Part shown: positions 34,130-42,634 of the stretch, in pieces
How the letters are laid out: every line of letters starts with the position of its first letter
How positions within the stretch are numbered: position 1 is the stretch's first letter
Assembly (NCBI RefSeq): GCF_002109495.1
Contig: NZ_LVJN01000015.1
Location: forward strand, 124,001-188,000
DNA from: Magnetofaba australis IT-1
GTDB taxonomy: Bacteria > Pseudomonadota > Magnetococcia > Magnetococcales > Magnetococcaceae
DNA: 64,000 bases
Direction of reading: 5' to 3'
Program-made: the position numbers and the translations under genes
Notes under the pieces: model-generated
What the model saw: only the letters and a program-made list of their open reading frames with translations
What the model was told of the DNA's origin: nothing
Databases searched by the model: none

Positions 34130-35250
34130 ATCCATCCCCCTATGGTCAACAGAGTGCGCCGTCGCAGCCAGAAGCTACCGGCACGGCGGGCATTCGGCAG
34201 TCGGTGAGCTGCATGTTTGCCGACTCCGCCCGCCGTTACGGCTGGCTCGACGACGAAGAGGGGGCGCCGCCAGCCCAGCCCGTGCAGCCGATCCAGCAGC
34301 AGATAGCCAGTGCAGGGGCCGTTCCGGCGCAGGCGCAACCGGGGCAACCGCGCAGTCTCAATCAAACCGTGCATGACGCCATGACCCAAACCGCCTTGCG
34401 CATGGGCGTACACCCTTCACAAGGCGACGAGTATGACCTGACGCCCCGTGGGGGGGACGCCATGGCCATGGCCGATGAGACGCCGCGTATGGGGTTTGAA
34501 CAGGATGCGGGGCGTTCGTCCTATTCTGGCGCAGGAGAAGACGAGGGTATTCCCGTTATTCCGACAGATCACGGGCTTTCGGCGTCGGGACCGCAGGATG
34601 AGACCCCACGGGGATTTTTTGAGCCGCCGCCGTGGGATGGCGTGGATAATGACGCCATGGACGGCGCCTATGCGGCGCAACACGGCGCGCCGTTTTATGA
34701 ACAGTTGCAGTCAGAGCAGGTGATGCCGCAAAAGGCGCCGCCGGACTATACGGATTCCGATACCCAGGATGGCGCCTATGCGGCGCAGCACGGGCAATCA
34801 TTTTCTGCGCCCTCTCAACCCGGTTGGATATCACAACAAACTCCCGTAGTGCGCACGACGCCGCTGCGCGTGACCACGCCGGTGGAGAATATCAGCCCGG
34901 AAGCCCGTTTTATGGGCGTGCCAGTGGATGAGGGACAACCGGTTGGACCGGGGGAGACGGCGCATCCACCGTCCCTCTCGCCGCCTCAGACACCGCCTGC
35001 GCCGCAACGATCGCCCTATGCCAAAGAGGCGCCCGCAAATATGGGAAGGGATATGGAGCAGGATCATGGGTTGGGCCGCACCCGTTTTGGAACGCCGCGC
35101 TCTCAGGCGGGCTCCGCCACGGCTTCGGGCGCCACGGACTTGTTGCGGCAGGAAGGGAATGGAGGGCGGAAAAAGGAAGGCCGAGGGGGGAAGAAGGAGA
35201 AATGCAGTAAGTATTTTGACTGGCAGTGTCCGCATACGGGTGAAAAGTAA
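34126..35250 (+). CDS. Pro/Gln-rich low-complexity protein, function unknown
   Basis: 374 residues, mostly disordered, no signal peptide or membrane segment. Recognisable blocks: QSVSCMFADSARRYGWLDD near residue 23, SLNQTVHDAMTQTALRMG near 77, and a repeated DGAYAAQHG (two copies about 40 residues apart). The C-terminus is very basic (GGRKKEGRGGKKEKCSKYF) and ends with CPHTGEK. ATG 34126 follows AGGAG and overlaps the small upstream stop; TTG 34090 is an alternative. I do not recognise a family; the composition would suit a scaffold or nucleic-acid-binding protein, but that is speculation. Confidence 0.6.
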   Translation: MNPSPYGQQSAPSQPEATGTAGIRQSVSCMFADSARRYGWLDDEEGAPPAQPVQPIQQQIASAGAVPAQAQPGQPRSLNQTVHDAMTQTALRMGVHPSQGDEYDLTPRGGDAMAMADETPRMGFEQDAGRSSYSGAGEDEGIPVIPTDHGLSASGPQDETPRGFFEPPPWDGVDNDAMDGAYAAQHGAPFYEQLQSEQVMPQKAPPDYTDSDTQDGAYAAQHGQSFSAPSQPGWISQQTPVVRTTPLRVTTPVENISPEARFMGVPVDEGQPVGPGETAHPPSLSPPQTPPAPQRSPYAKEAPANMGRDMEQDHGLGRTRFGTPRSQAGSATASGATDLLRQEGNGGRKKEGRGGKKEKCSKYFDWQCPHTGEK

Positions 35251-35270
35251 CTGATCTAATGATGGCGAAT

Positions 35271-35306
35271 GCGTATGGAGGGAATTTATGGATTCCCTCC
35301 ATACGC
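35271..35306. terminator. Long hairpin between convergent genes
   Basis: A perfect 15-bp stem (GCGTATGGAGGGAAT at 35271-35285 and its complement at 35292-35306) around TTATGG. It lies between the convergent Pro/Gln-rich and ankyrin genes and includes the ankyrin gene's last codons. No long T-tract is present, so terminator function is likely but not certain. Confidence 0.55.
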
Positions 35307-35999
35307 CCCATTGAGGCATTTACTCTCCACTATGTGAGAGATCTCTTCATTTCGAGATGACTTCGCTGCTGCGAGCGAGACAGCGTCACAGATATCTACT
35401 TTGTATGTTTTTGATAACTCAAAAATCTTTAATATATTTTCTGTATTTCCACATATTATTGCAATGGAAAGGGGGGTGTCATGAATGGAAAAATTTCTTT
35501 TCTGTTTGATGTCTGCACCTTGTTTTATCAGATCTTCAAAATATTTGTGACCAAACTCATAATCAGCAGTAATATGAATGGTGTAATATCCGTCAATGCT
35601 CTCTCGGTTTCCCAATATGATGGGGAGGAATGCATTAACGTCAGCGCCTAATCTAAGGAGTTTCTGGAACATTATTTGTTCATCTACAGCAATAGCCGCC
35701 ATGAGTGCTGTGCGGTCTCGGCTTGCCTTTTTGTTTATGTCAACGCCTTGCTGTATAAGATAGTCAAAGATCTGTTTATTGCCATGGCGAATGGCGGTAA
35801 TCAACAGAGTAAAACCATCAGGCCCTACGTCATCAAGATCAATCTGGTGAGATTTGATATAGGCCTCCAGCGCAATGAGATTTCCAGACTTGACGAAAAC
35901 AAAGGGATCATCCGGCAGAACGGCATGGCTGCTCTGTGCCGGGAAGAGTAAGAGAGCCGTGCAAAGGGTCAGTGGGAAGAGTGTTTTTATCCGAGCCAT
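35286..35999 (-). CDS. Periplasmic ankyrin-repeat protein (AT-rich gene)
   Basis: 237 residues. The start MARIKTLFPLTLCTALLLF is a signal peptide ending near SSHA. Four to five ankyrin repeats follow: DGFTLLITAIRHGNKQIFDYLIQQGVDIN, split as DGFTLLITAIRHGN and DYLIQQGVDIN, then DRTALMAAIAVDEQ, LLRLGADVNA and DTPLSIAIICGNTE. It probably binds another protein in the periplasm. Base composition is clearly lower in GC than neighbours (I estimate low forties percent), so the gene may be recently acquired. It is collinear in structure with the next ankyrin gene. Confidence 0.75.
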   Translation of the reverse strand: MARIKTLFPLTLCTALLLFPAQSSHAVLPDDPFVFVKSGNLIALEAYIKSHQIDLDDVGPDGFTLLITAIRHGNKQIFDYLIQQGVDINKKASRDRTALMAAIAVDEQIMFQKLLRLGADVNAFLPIILGNRESIDGYYTIHITADYEFGHKYFEDLIKQGADIKQKRNFSIHDTPLSIAIICGNTENILKIFELSKTYKVDICDAVSLAAAKSSRNEEISHIVESKCLNGAYGGNP

Positions 36000-36210
36000 C
36001 AGAGTCACCAAAAGAGCATGATCACGCATGTTTTGGTTGAAAGCACGCTAATTTTAACCTGATAAACCGCAAGCGCGCAACGCGCGGGGCATCAATAACC
36101 TCACGCAACTCACCGCAGGACAGCCTCCACGAGAGATCTGCCGGGAAGTCAGGACGGGTTGGGACTATTGATGCGTCTGCATGCTCGGATGGCCCCAGCC
36201 GCAGCGGTAA

Positions 36211-36987
36211 TCACTTCTCGGCTTGTTGCTTCTTGTCCTGCTCCTCCTGGCGCGCCGTTTTCTCTTCCAGGTCATAGTAATAGCCCCAATAGGGCAGCGG
36301 GTACTCCTGGATGATCGCCGTCAGAATCCCCTCGTCGTCGCTGGCGGCGGCCAGGGTGATGACGCGCGCATCATACAGCGAGACGCCGGAACGCCGCCCC
36401 AGCGCCAGGAGTTGGCGCACATTGCCCAGCTTGTTGTGTGAGATGGCTAGCATCAGCGGGGTCATGTCGTTGATGGGATCGCGTTTGGCCAGGTCCGCCC
36501 CGGCGCGCCACAGGGTGTCGATAATGTGCGCCATCTTATCCTGCGTAGCCGCCTCCTGTAGCGGCGTCAGCCCCTCGGTATTCAGTTCGTAATCATCGGA
36601 AACCGGCTTGGCCGCATCCACCTGCGCGCCGAATCGCAGCAGCTCCTGTATCATCGCCACATCGCGATTCAACAGCGCATAGTGCAGCGGCAGAATGCCG
36701 TAATCGGTGCCGATGTTGGGGTCGGCGCCGATCTTCAGCAGAAAGCGCGCGATGGGGAAGTTGCCGTCGCGCACCGCCTCTTTGAGCAGGGTTTTGCCGC
36801 CATCCAGATGATAGTCGTTCACCCGTAGCCCGCGTTGGGTGAGGAAACGCTCCAGGGCGGGGACTTTGCCCTCGGCGGCGATATCAAACGCCTCCTGGGG
36901 CATGTGCTTGGCGTGGGAAGCTTGGGCGCTTATGAGCCACGCAGATGCGGCCAGCGTCAGCGTCAAACGGCTGCGCAGTGGGGGCAT
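36211..36987 (-). CDS. Periplasmic ankyrin-repeat protein (GC-rich paralogue)
   Basis: 258 residues. Signal peptide MPPLRSRLTLTLAASAWLIS ends near QASHA. Ankyrin repeats: GGKTLLKEAVRDGNFPIARF, LLKIGADPNIG, YGILPLHYALLNRDVAMIQE, GLTPLQEAATQDKMAHII and MTPLMLAISHNKLGNVRQ. The C-terminus is charged (EEKTARQEEQDKKQQAEK). It has the composition of the surrounding genome, unlike its neighbour, with the same order of repeats. About 210 bases separate the two genes, so they may be an old duplication with one divergent copy, or separate arrivals. Confidence 0.8.
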   Translation of the reverse strand: MPPLRSRLTLTLAASAWLISAQASHAKHMPQEAFDIAAEGKVPALERFLTQRGLRVNDYHLDGGKTLLKEAVRDGNFPIARFLLKIGADPNIGTDYGILPLHYALLNRDVAMIQELLRFGAQVDAAKPVSDDYELNTEGLTPLQEAATQDKMAHIIDTLWRAGADLAKRDPINDMTPLMLAISHNKLGNVRQLLALGRRSGVSLYDARVITLAAASDDEGILTAIIQEYPLPYWGYYYDLEEKTARQEEQDKKQQAEK

Positions 36988-37087
36988 GAGACTTCTCCTT
37001 CAGTCCGATAATTCGTCGTCCTTTGCGTCTGATCGGAGCAAAAGGGAGAAAAGTTGAGCGGTTCAGTCTGATGGATAAGCCTCGGGG

Positions 37088-38485
37088 TTAGGCGCACACC
37101 TGGTTGCGCCCGCCCTCCTTGGCGCGATAGAGCGCCTGGTCGGCGCGCTTGAGCAGCTTCTCCACATCGTCGTCGCCATCGCGATCAAACTGCGCGCAAC
37201 CCAGGCTGATGGTGACTGCGCCCACGGTCTCAAAGGGGGTGTCGGCCATGGTCAGGCGGATCTTGTCGGCCAGAATTCGCGCCTGATCCAGGTCGGTGGA
37301 GGGGGCCAGAATGATGAACTCCTCACCGCCGGTGCGATAGAAGCTGTCGATTTGGCGGATCGCCTGTTGCGTGCGTTTGACCGTCTCCACCAGCACCGCA
37401 TCGCCCACATCGTGGCCGTAGGTGTCGTTGACGCTCTTGAAGTGGTCGATGTCGAGCATGATCACCGACAGCGCATCGTGGCCGCGGCGGGCGCGCTCCA
37501 TGGCCAGCTTCTGATCCTCATCCCATTTCACGCGATTGAAGGCGCCGGTGAGGGCATCGGTGGTGGCCACTTTCTTCAAATGCCGCGAGAGTTCATCGCG
37601 CTTCTGAAAATTGCTGGAGAGGTTGTCCACCAGATGACTGAGACGCTCGGCCAGATGACCGATCTCGTCGGAGGAGTTGACGCTCAGGGGCGCGGCGGGG
37701 ATGGGACGGTTCTCCACAATCGCTTGAGTCACGTCGGAGACGTGGCGGGTGATGCGGAAGATGTTGCTGCGGATGCTGATGATCACCAGCCCGGTCAAAA
37801 TGCCGCCCAACACCACCGCGCTGGCGCCGAGGATGGCGTTGACCCACAGAAAGTCGCTCTCATGGGCGCTCAGCAGGGTGACGTCGCGTTCGGTAAAGCT
37901 CTCCACGCGGTCGATGAGCCGCTCCAGGGTGTGATCCAGCGCGGTCTCCTGGTCCTCCACCTTCGCCAGCAACTCTACATTGAGCGGACGGCCCGCCTCG
38001 ATATCGTCGGCCATTGCGGCAAAGCGCTCGGCCTGTTTGCGCGCCACGCTGTCCATCTCCTGCAGGGCTTGATGAATCGCCATGAAACTGACCTTAGAGG
38101 GCGTGGCGTAACCGGCTTGGGCGATGGTGGCGGCGACGCTCAGCCGCTCGTTGAGGGTGGCGGAGTAGCGTTGTAGCCGCTTGTGGGTCTCTTGCAGCGG
38201 GGTGTGCTGGGGGTTGGCGGGCAGCTCGCCCCGCGCCAGCCGCAACAGCATATCCATGGCGATCTGCCGCTCCAGGTGGGCGATCTCCATCTGGTTGGTC
38301 AACTCGGTGAGCGGCAGGTCCAGCCGCGAGATCTCGCCGATCTCCCCCTGCATGCGGTAGAGGGTGACAATGGAGTAGATCAGCAGCAACAGGGTGAAAA
38401 AGATCAGCACCGCCGACAGGCCGCCCACCTTGCGCGCGATGGTCCATTGGAACTGCGGGCGAGAGGGTTCGGCGGCGCTGGGCAT
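37088..38485 (-). CDS. Membrane diguanylate cyclase (4HB-like sensor, HAMP, GGDEF)
   Basis: 465 residues. TM1 is near residues 25-45, a helical periplasmic sensor follows to about 190, TM2 then HAMP (RSNIFRITRHVSDVTQAI), and a GGDEF domain. The active site is GGEEF and an RxxD inhibitory site (RQID) lies five residues upstream, so the enzyme should make c-di-GMP and be product-inhibited. ATG 38485 is chosen because GGGGAA precedes it; a TTG 16 codons earlier is less likely. It could set exopolysaccharide output of the flanking clusters. Confidence 0.85.
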   Translation of the reverse strand: MPSAAEPSRPQFQWTIARKVGGLSAVLIFFTLLLLIYSIVTLYRMQGEIGEISRLDLPLTELTNQMEIAHLERQIAMDMLLRLARGELPANPQHTPLQETHKRLQRYSATLNERLSVAATIAQAGYATPSKVSFMAIHQALQEMDSVARKQAERFAAMADDIEAGRPLNVELLAKVEDQETALDHTLERLIDRVESFTERDVTLLSAHESDFLWVNAILGASAVVLGGILTGLVIISIRSNIFRITRHVSDVTQAIVENRPIPAAPLSVNSSDEIGHLAERLSHLVDNLSSNFQKRDELSRHLKKVATTDALTGAFNRVKWDEDQKLAMERARRGHDALSVIMLDIDHFKSVNDTYGHDVGDAVLVETVKRTQQAIRQIDSFYRTGGEEFIILAPSTDLDQARILADKIRLTMADTPFETVGAVTISLGCAQFDRDGDDDVEKLLKRADQALYRAKEGGRNQVCA

Positions 38486-38538
38486 GGGTGGTTCCCCGGT
38501 TGCTGGGTCAAACTCGGAAGTGTAGTGAATCAAAACGA

Positions 38539-38741
38539 AAACTGCACAGAACGACCAATGTTTGCGTGACGCAGGCCCGGCTCGCGTTGACTATGGGCCG
38601 CCGACTGGTCGGCGGCGGGGTGATTCGGGCCATGGATGGCCCGAATCACGGTGTAGCTGTTGATCTTGGGAGCTTGAGGGCGAAGCCCTCGATATCTTTC
38701 ATCTCCAAAACGCCAATGTCCAATTGTGAATTCGACTGAGT
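38539..38741 (+). repeat. Composite hairpin repeat, family 1, copy H
   Basis: Full-length: head ACTGCACAGAACGACCAATG and GCGTGACG, GCGTTGACTAT, then GCCGCCGAC/GTCGGCGGC, a unique 14-bp stem GTGATTCGGGCCAT(GG)ATGGCCCGAATCAC, TTGAGGGC(GAA)GCCCTCGA, and the complete tail GATATCTTTCATCTCCAAAA and CCAATGTCCAATTGTGAATT. Two standard GC hairpins are replaced by the unique one. Confidence 0.9.
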
Positions 38742-38780
38742 ATAAAAGGTCAGATGATCACTGCTGAATAAAGAGAGCGT

Positions 38781-40004
38781 CTAGCCGATCTTCTCATCCA
38801 GCAGCAGGGCGTCGATGAAGAATTTGGCCGCCCAGTTGAGCAGTTCGTACTGGCCATAGCCGCCATCGAAAGGGTAGGAGCCCTTCACCCCACCGCGAAT
38901 CCCCGAGGGGGCGTCGGGGTCGAGATTCTGTGTCTTCTTGATGAAATGCAACAGGCGGCGGGCGCCGTCGATGTAGCGTTGGTCGGCGGTGATCTGGGCA
39001 AAGCGCAGCAGCAGACCGGCCAATTGGGCGCTGCCGGTGAGGCAATCCCACTCCACGGTTCCGCGCCAATTGGCGTCCAGGCGGCCAGGGATGCGCCCCT
39101 GTTCGTCGATTTTGCCCAGCAGCGCCGCGCAGGTGCGTTTGGCGGCGTCGAGATATTGCGGCTCCTGTAGCGCCATGCCTGCGCCCTGCAACCCTTCGGC
39201 GGCGTAGCAGATGGTGTGCAGCAGCGGTTGGTCGGGGTCGGAGAGGCAGTTGTCGCGGAAGAAGCCGTTATCCGCCTGCATCGTCAGGGCGTGGTCCATA
39301 TTGCGGCGCCCGGCGGCGATGTAGCGCTTTTCGCCGGTGGCTTGGCCCAGCAGGATCAGCGCGTGGCCCACGCGGGTGTTGTAGACGGTAAAGCGGGCGT
39401 CGGCGAACGCGGAGTTGCCCTCCTGCCAAAACCCTTCGGGATTTTTCGCCCGCACCAGGTAGTCGCCCGCCCGCGCCGCCGCTTCGAGAAAGCGCGCTTC
39501 GCCGGTCTCGGTGTGGGCGCGCAACCAGCCGAGCATCACCTGTCCGGTGTTGAATACCGCCGGGGTGGGTTTGCGGTCCACCGTGCCGCCCATCACCGCG
39601 CCGCTGGCGAGCTGAATTTCGTACTCCCAGTCGGCCATTTTGGCGGCGCGAATGCGCAGGTCGGGGTCGTTCAGAGCGTCGGCGGCGTCATACAGGGTGG
39701 GGATGATGTAGCCGGTGGTCTCCGGGTAGCTGGGCTGCCAGCCGTGGGAGCGGAAGTGGAAGTTCCAGCCGGCGCAGTAGGCGCGCGGAACGCCGGAGTC
39801 GGCGCTGACGTTGTGGGCGCGTTTGATCCAGTCGATAGTCGCTTGCAGGTGGACGCGGTTGTCGCCGGGAGGGGCGCTCCAGTCGATGGCGCGTTCGTGC
39901 AGAATCTCGGTGTGCGCCTGCCGGATGACGAAACGGGAGGTCATCGTCATGCGATAGAGCGTTTTGGCGATTTTCACCAGGACGTCGTCGGACCACTTGC
40001 TCAT
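38781..40004 (-). CDS. Alpha/alpha-barrel protein in a glycan cluster
   Basis: 407 residues, no signal peptide. Repeated helical pairs with Gly/Trp/Tyr motifs (GYIIPTLYDAADAL, FNTGQVMLGWLRAHTETGEARF, VYNTRVGHALILLGQ, HTICYAAEGLQGAG, LTGSAQLAGLLLRFAQ) indicate an (alpha/alpha)6 toroid like glycoside hydrolases, polysaccharide lyases or terpene-cyclase-like proteins. No catalytic residues are obvious to me. A position between glycan genes suggests polysaccharide handling. The start at ATG 40004 is tentative; one 24 codons earlier also fits. Confidence 0.55.
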   Translation of the reverse strand: MSKWSDDVLVKIAKTLYRMTMTSRFVIRQAHTEILHERAIDWSAPPGDNRVHLQATIDWIKRAHNVSADSGVPRAYCAGWNFHFRSHGWQPSYPETTGYIIPTLYDAADALNDPDLRIRAAKMADWEYEIQLASGAVMGGTVDRKPTPAVFNTGQVMLGWLRAHTETGEARFLEAAARAGDYLVRAKNPEGFWQEGNSAFADARFTVYNTRVGHALILLGQATGEKRYIAAGRRNMDHALTMQADNGFFRDNCLSDPDQPLLHTICYAAEGLQGAGMALQEPQYLDAAKRTCAALLGKIDEQGRIPGRLDANWRGTVEWDCLTGSAQLAGLLLRFAQITADQRYIDGARRLLHFIKKTQNLDPDAPSGIRGGVKGSYPFDGGYGQYELLNWAAKFFIDALLLDEKIG

Positions 40005-40073
40005 AGCGTCACTCAATCTATTGAGTCTACGTCGTTTTCTCCGAAGATTAAGAAGCGCAAAAAGTGTGGAGCG

Positions 40074-40213
40074 CACTCGGAGTCAAACTAACGAGGGTCC
40101 AGGGAAATCATTTCCCTGGTGGGTGCAGGGCAAAGCCCTGCCGGGTCACGGGCGGCGCCCGTGCGGGTCCAGGGCGGCGCCCTGGTCAGGGTCTGGGGCG
40201 AAGCCCCAGTCTC
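40074..40213 (+). repeat. Composite hairpin repeat, family 2, copy 1
   Basis: Begins CACTCGGAGTCAAACTAACG and then carries five perfect hairpins with three-base loops: CCAGGGAAA(TCA)TTTCCCTGG at 40099-40119, GCAGGGC(AAA)GCCCTGC, CACGGGC(GGC)GCCCGTG, CCAGGGC(GGC)GCCCTGG and CTGGGGC(GAA)GCCCCAG at 40193-40209. Shares design, but not sequence order, with family 1. It lies between two minus-strand genes. Confidence 0.9.
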
Positions 40214-40241
40214 TTTTATCATCCAATATCTTCTGCGTTCC

Positions 40242-41240
40242 CTATCCCTGTTTACGCCCCCAAATGACGAACTTTTCACCGGTCCAGCGGAACCACGCCA
40301 AGTGGAACCAGCGCTTTTCGAAATCGAAACAGCCCTGATAGTAACGCTTGAGGGATCCCGGCGCGCGTTTGAGCCACTGGGCGTCGATGAAGAAGGGCTG
40401 AAACAGATACTTGTGATAACCGAATCCGGCGCCGCGCCCGCTGATCTGTGCCAAACCAAAACCGCGCATCCACCCTTTGACCTGGAACCAGCCGTTATAG
40501 AGGTCGTGATCCAGCCCCCAGTCGTCGAAAGGCGACATGGAGTTAAACACAGCGCGGAACGGCGCGTTGAGGATGCGGCGCAGCCAGGGGGTTTGGCGAA
40601 TCGCCTTATAGGTGGTTTTGAGATTCCAGAAATTGTAGAGTTCCAGCGCCATTTCGCCGCCGGGCTTGAGCACGCGGGCCATCTCGCCCACGGCGCGCTC
40701 CTGCTCATGCAGATGTTGCAGCACGCGGCAGGAGATCACCGTATCGAACACGCCGGGTTTGAACGGCAGGCGCTCCAACTCGCAGCAGACGTGGTGCTGG
40801 CCGCGGCCATGGTCGCGGGTGCGCTTGAGCAGATTCAACGAGGCGTCGACGCCGACGCCGGTGGTGGATGCGGGCAGGCGCGAGAGGAAACGCCCGTTGC
40901 CGCAACCGGCGTCCAGCAGCATGCCTGGGGCGCGCTCCTGCAGGCAGGTCTCCAGCGCGTAGATTTCGGATTCGTGGTTGTAGACGCCAAAGGGGTCGCC
41001 GTCGCCTTCCACCTTCTGGTCATACAGCGCGGCCTTTTCGGGGCTGTCCCAGTAGCGCTGGAACTGGTTCTCCATATGGTCGCAATCGACCCCGGCGATG
41101 AGCATGGGGATCTCCTCGATCACTGGATAGCGCGCGCCGCAGCTTGCGCATGCGAGGCGGTTCTCCTGCTCGCCGACGGCCACATCGCCGCCGCAGGCGG
41201 GGCAGGCCAGAAGGCTCAATAAACTGGGGGAGATCGTCAT
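40242..41240 (-). CDS. SAM-dependent methyltransferase with N-terminal Trm112-like zinc domain
   Basis: 332 residues. The first 45 residues carry CPACGG and CASCGA, two Cys pairs of a Trm112p-like zinc ribbon. The methyltransferase domain has LLDAGCGNGRFLSRL, VGVDASLNLLKR, and CRVLQHLHEQERAVGEM, then LKPGGEMALELY. Such fusions occur in polysaccharide clusters and methylate lipid- or glycan-linked substrates. The C-terminal third is aromatic and may dock to membrane. The exact substrate is unknown. Confidence 0.8.
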   Translation of the reverse strand: MTISPSLLSLLACPACGGDVAVGEQENRLACASCGARYPVIEEIPMLIAGVDCDHMENQFQRYWDSPEKAALYDQKVEGDGDPFGVYNHESEIYALETCLQERAPGMLLDAGCGNGRFLSRLPASTTGVGVDASLNLLKRTRDHGRGQHHVCCELERLPFKPGVFDTVISCRVLQHLHEQERAVGEMARVLKPGGEMALELYNFWNLKTTYKAIRQTPWLRRILNAPFRAVFNSMSPFDDWGLDHDLYNGWFQVKGWMRGFGLAQISGRGAGFGYHKYLFQPFFIDAQWLKRAPGSLKRYYQGCFDFEKRWFHLAWFRWTGEKFVIWGRKQG

Positions 41241-41425
41241 GGCCGTGTGCTGAAGTTCCCGTTATAGCGTAACGTTTTGACAGGTCTGACGCGCGATTTC
41301 GCAACGGCTCAGCATACCCAGCGCAGGCAGTAAGATCCAGTGATCGCGCGCGCCTCGCCTTGGGTTGCGCCGGATGCGCAGGTACAATGGCGCGCAGTTT
41401 ACACTCCCCGCGCCATGGATGGGCG

Positions 41426-42634
41426 ATGCGCATTGTCACCTTCAGCACGCTGTTTCCCAACCCCGCCATGCCCCGGCATGGGCTGTTCGTGGCGCGGCGT
41501 CTGGCGCATTTGACCGCCCATCAACCGCTGCAGAGTCGGGTGGTGGCGCCGGTTCCCTGGTTCCCGTCAAAAAATCCCCGTTTTGGCGACTACGCCCGCT
41601 TCGCCGCCGCGCCGCGCCAGTCGACCTGGGGAAATCTCACCGCAGAGCATCCCCGTTATGCGCTGATTCCCAAACTGGGCATGTCCAGCGCGCCGCTGAC
41701 CCTGGCCCTGGGCGCGTTGCCGACCCTGCGCAGGTTGCGCGCGCAAGGGTATGATTTTGACCTTATCGACGCCCACTACGCCTACCCCGACGGCGTGGCG
41801 GCGGCGCTGCTGGGGATGTGGCTTGATCGGCCGGTGACGGTGACCGCGCGCGGCAGCGACATCAATCTGATCCCCCAATACGCCATGCCCCGCCGCTGGC
41901 TGCGCGGGATGATGGGGCGCGCGGATGGCCTCATCGGCGTGTGTCAGGCGCTCACCGACGCCATGATCGAACTGGGCGCGCCGCCGGACAGGTGCATGAC
42001 CCTGCGCAATGGGGTGGACCTGGATCTGTTCCGCCCGGCCACGGACCGGGGCGCGTTACGGCGCGAACTGGGGTATGCTGAGCCGACGCTGCTATCGGTG
42101 GGGCATCTGATTGAACGCAAAGGCCACGACCGGGTGATCTCCGCACTGGCGGAGCTGCCGGAATGGCGGCTGCGCATTATCGGCGAGGGGCCGCTGCTGG
42201 CGGATCTGCAACAGCACGCTCGAGCATGCGGCGTGGGAGATCGGGTGACATTTGACGGCGCCTTGCCGCCGGATCAGTTGGCGCGCCGCTACGCCGCCGC
42301 CGATGCGCTGATGCTGGCCTCCTCCCGCGAGGGGTGGGCCAATGTGCTGCTGGAGGCGCTGGCGTGTGGAACGCCGGTGGCGGCGACGCCCATCTGGGGC
42401 ACGCCGGAGGTGGTGGCGGAGCCCATCGCGGGCGAGCTCAGCGCCGACCGTTCGCCGCCAGCGTTGGCGGCGGCGCTGCGGGCGCTGCATGCGGCGCCGC
42501 GTGATCGGGCGGCGGTGCGGCGCTATGCCGAGCGGTTCTCCTGGGACGCCACCAGCCAGGGGCAGTTTGACCTGTTTACGCGCATTCTCGCCACCCGCGA
42601 GCAGGCGCGTTCATCCGCGCAGAGAGGGGCGTGA
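41426..42634 (+). CDS. Glycosyltransferase family 4
   Basis: 402 residues, GT-B fold. Donor-site motifs: TLRNGVDLDLFRP, VGHLIERKGHDRVI and LASSREGWANVLLEALACG with EX7E at REGWANVLLEA. N-terminal FSTLFPNPAMPRHGLFVARR is typical of capsule/exopolysaccharide GT4s. The start is ATG 41426, since the longer upstream frame is Cys/Gly-rich and unlike the family. Its TGA overlaps the next ATG in TGATG. Confidence 0.85.
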   Translation: MRIVTFSTLFPNPAMPRHGLFVARRLAHLTAHQPLQSRVVAPVPWFPSKNPRFGDYARFAAAPRQSTWGNLTAEHPRYALIPKLGMSSAPLTLALGALPTLRRLRAQGYDFDLIDAHYAYPDGVAAALLGMWLDRPVTVTARGSDINLIPQYAMPRRWLRGMMGRADGLIGVCQALTDAMIELGAPPDRCMTLRNGVDLDLFRPATDRGALRRELGYAEPTLLSVGHLIERKGHDRVISALAELPEWRLRIIGEGPLLADLQQHARACGVGDRVTFDGALPPDQLARRYAAADALMLASSREGWANVLLEALACGTPVAATPIWGTPEVVAEPIAGELSADRSPPALAAALRALHAAPRDRAAVRRYAERFSWDATSQGQFDLFTRILATREQARSSAQRGA

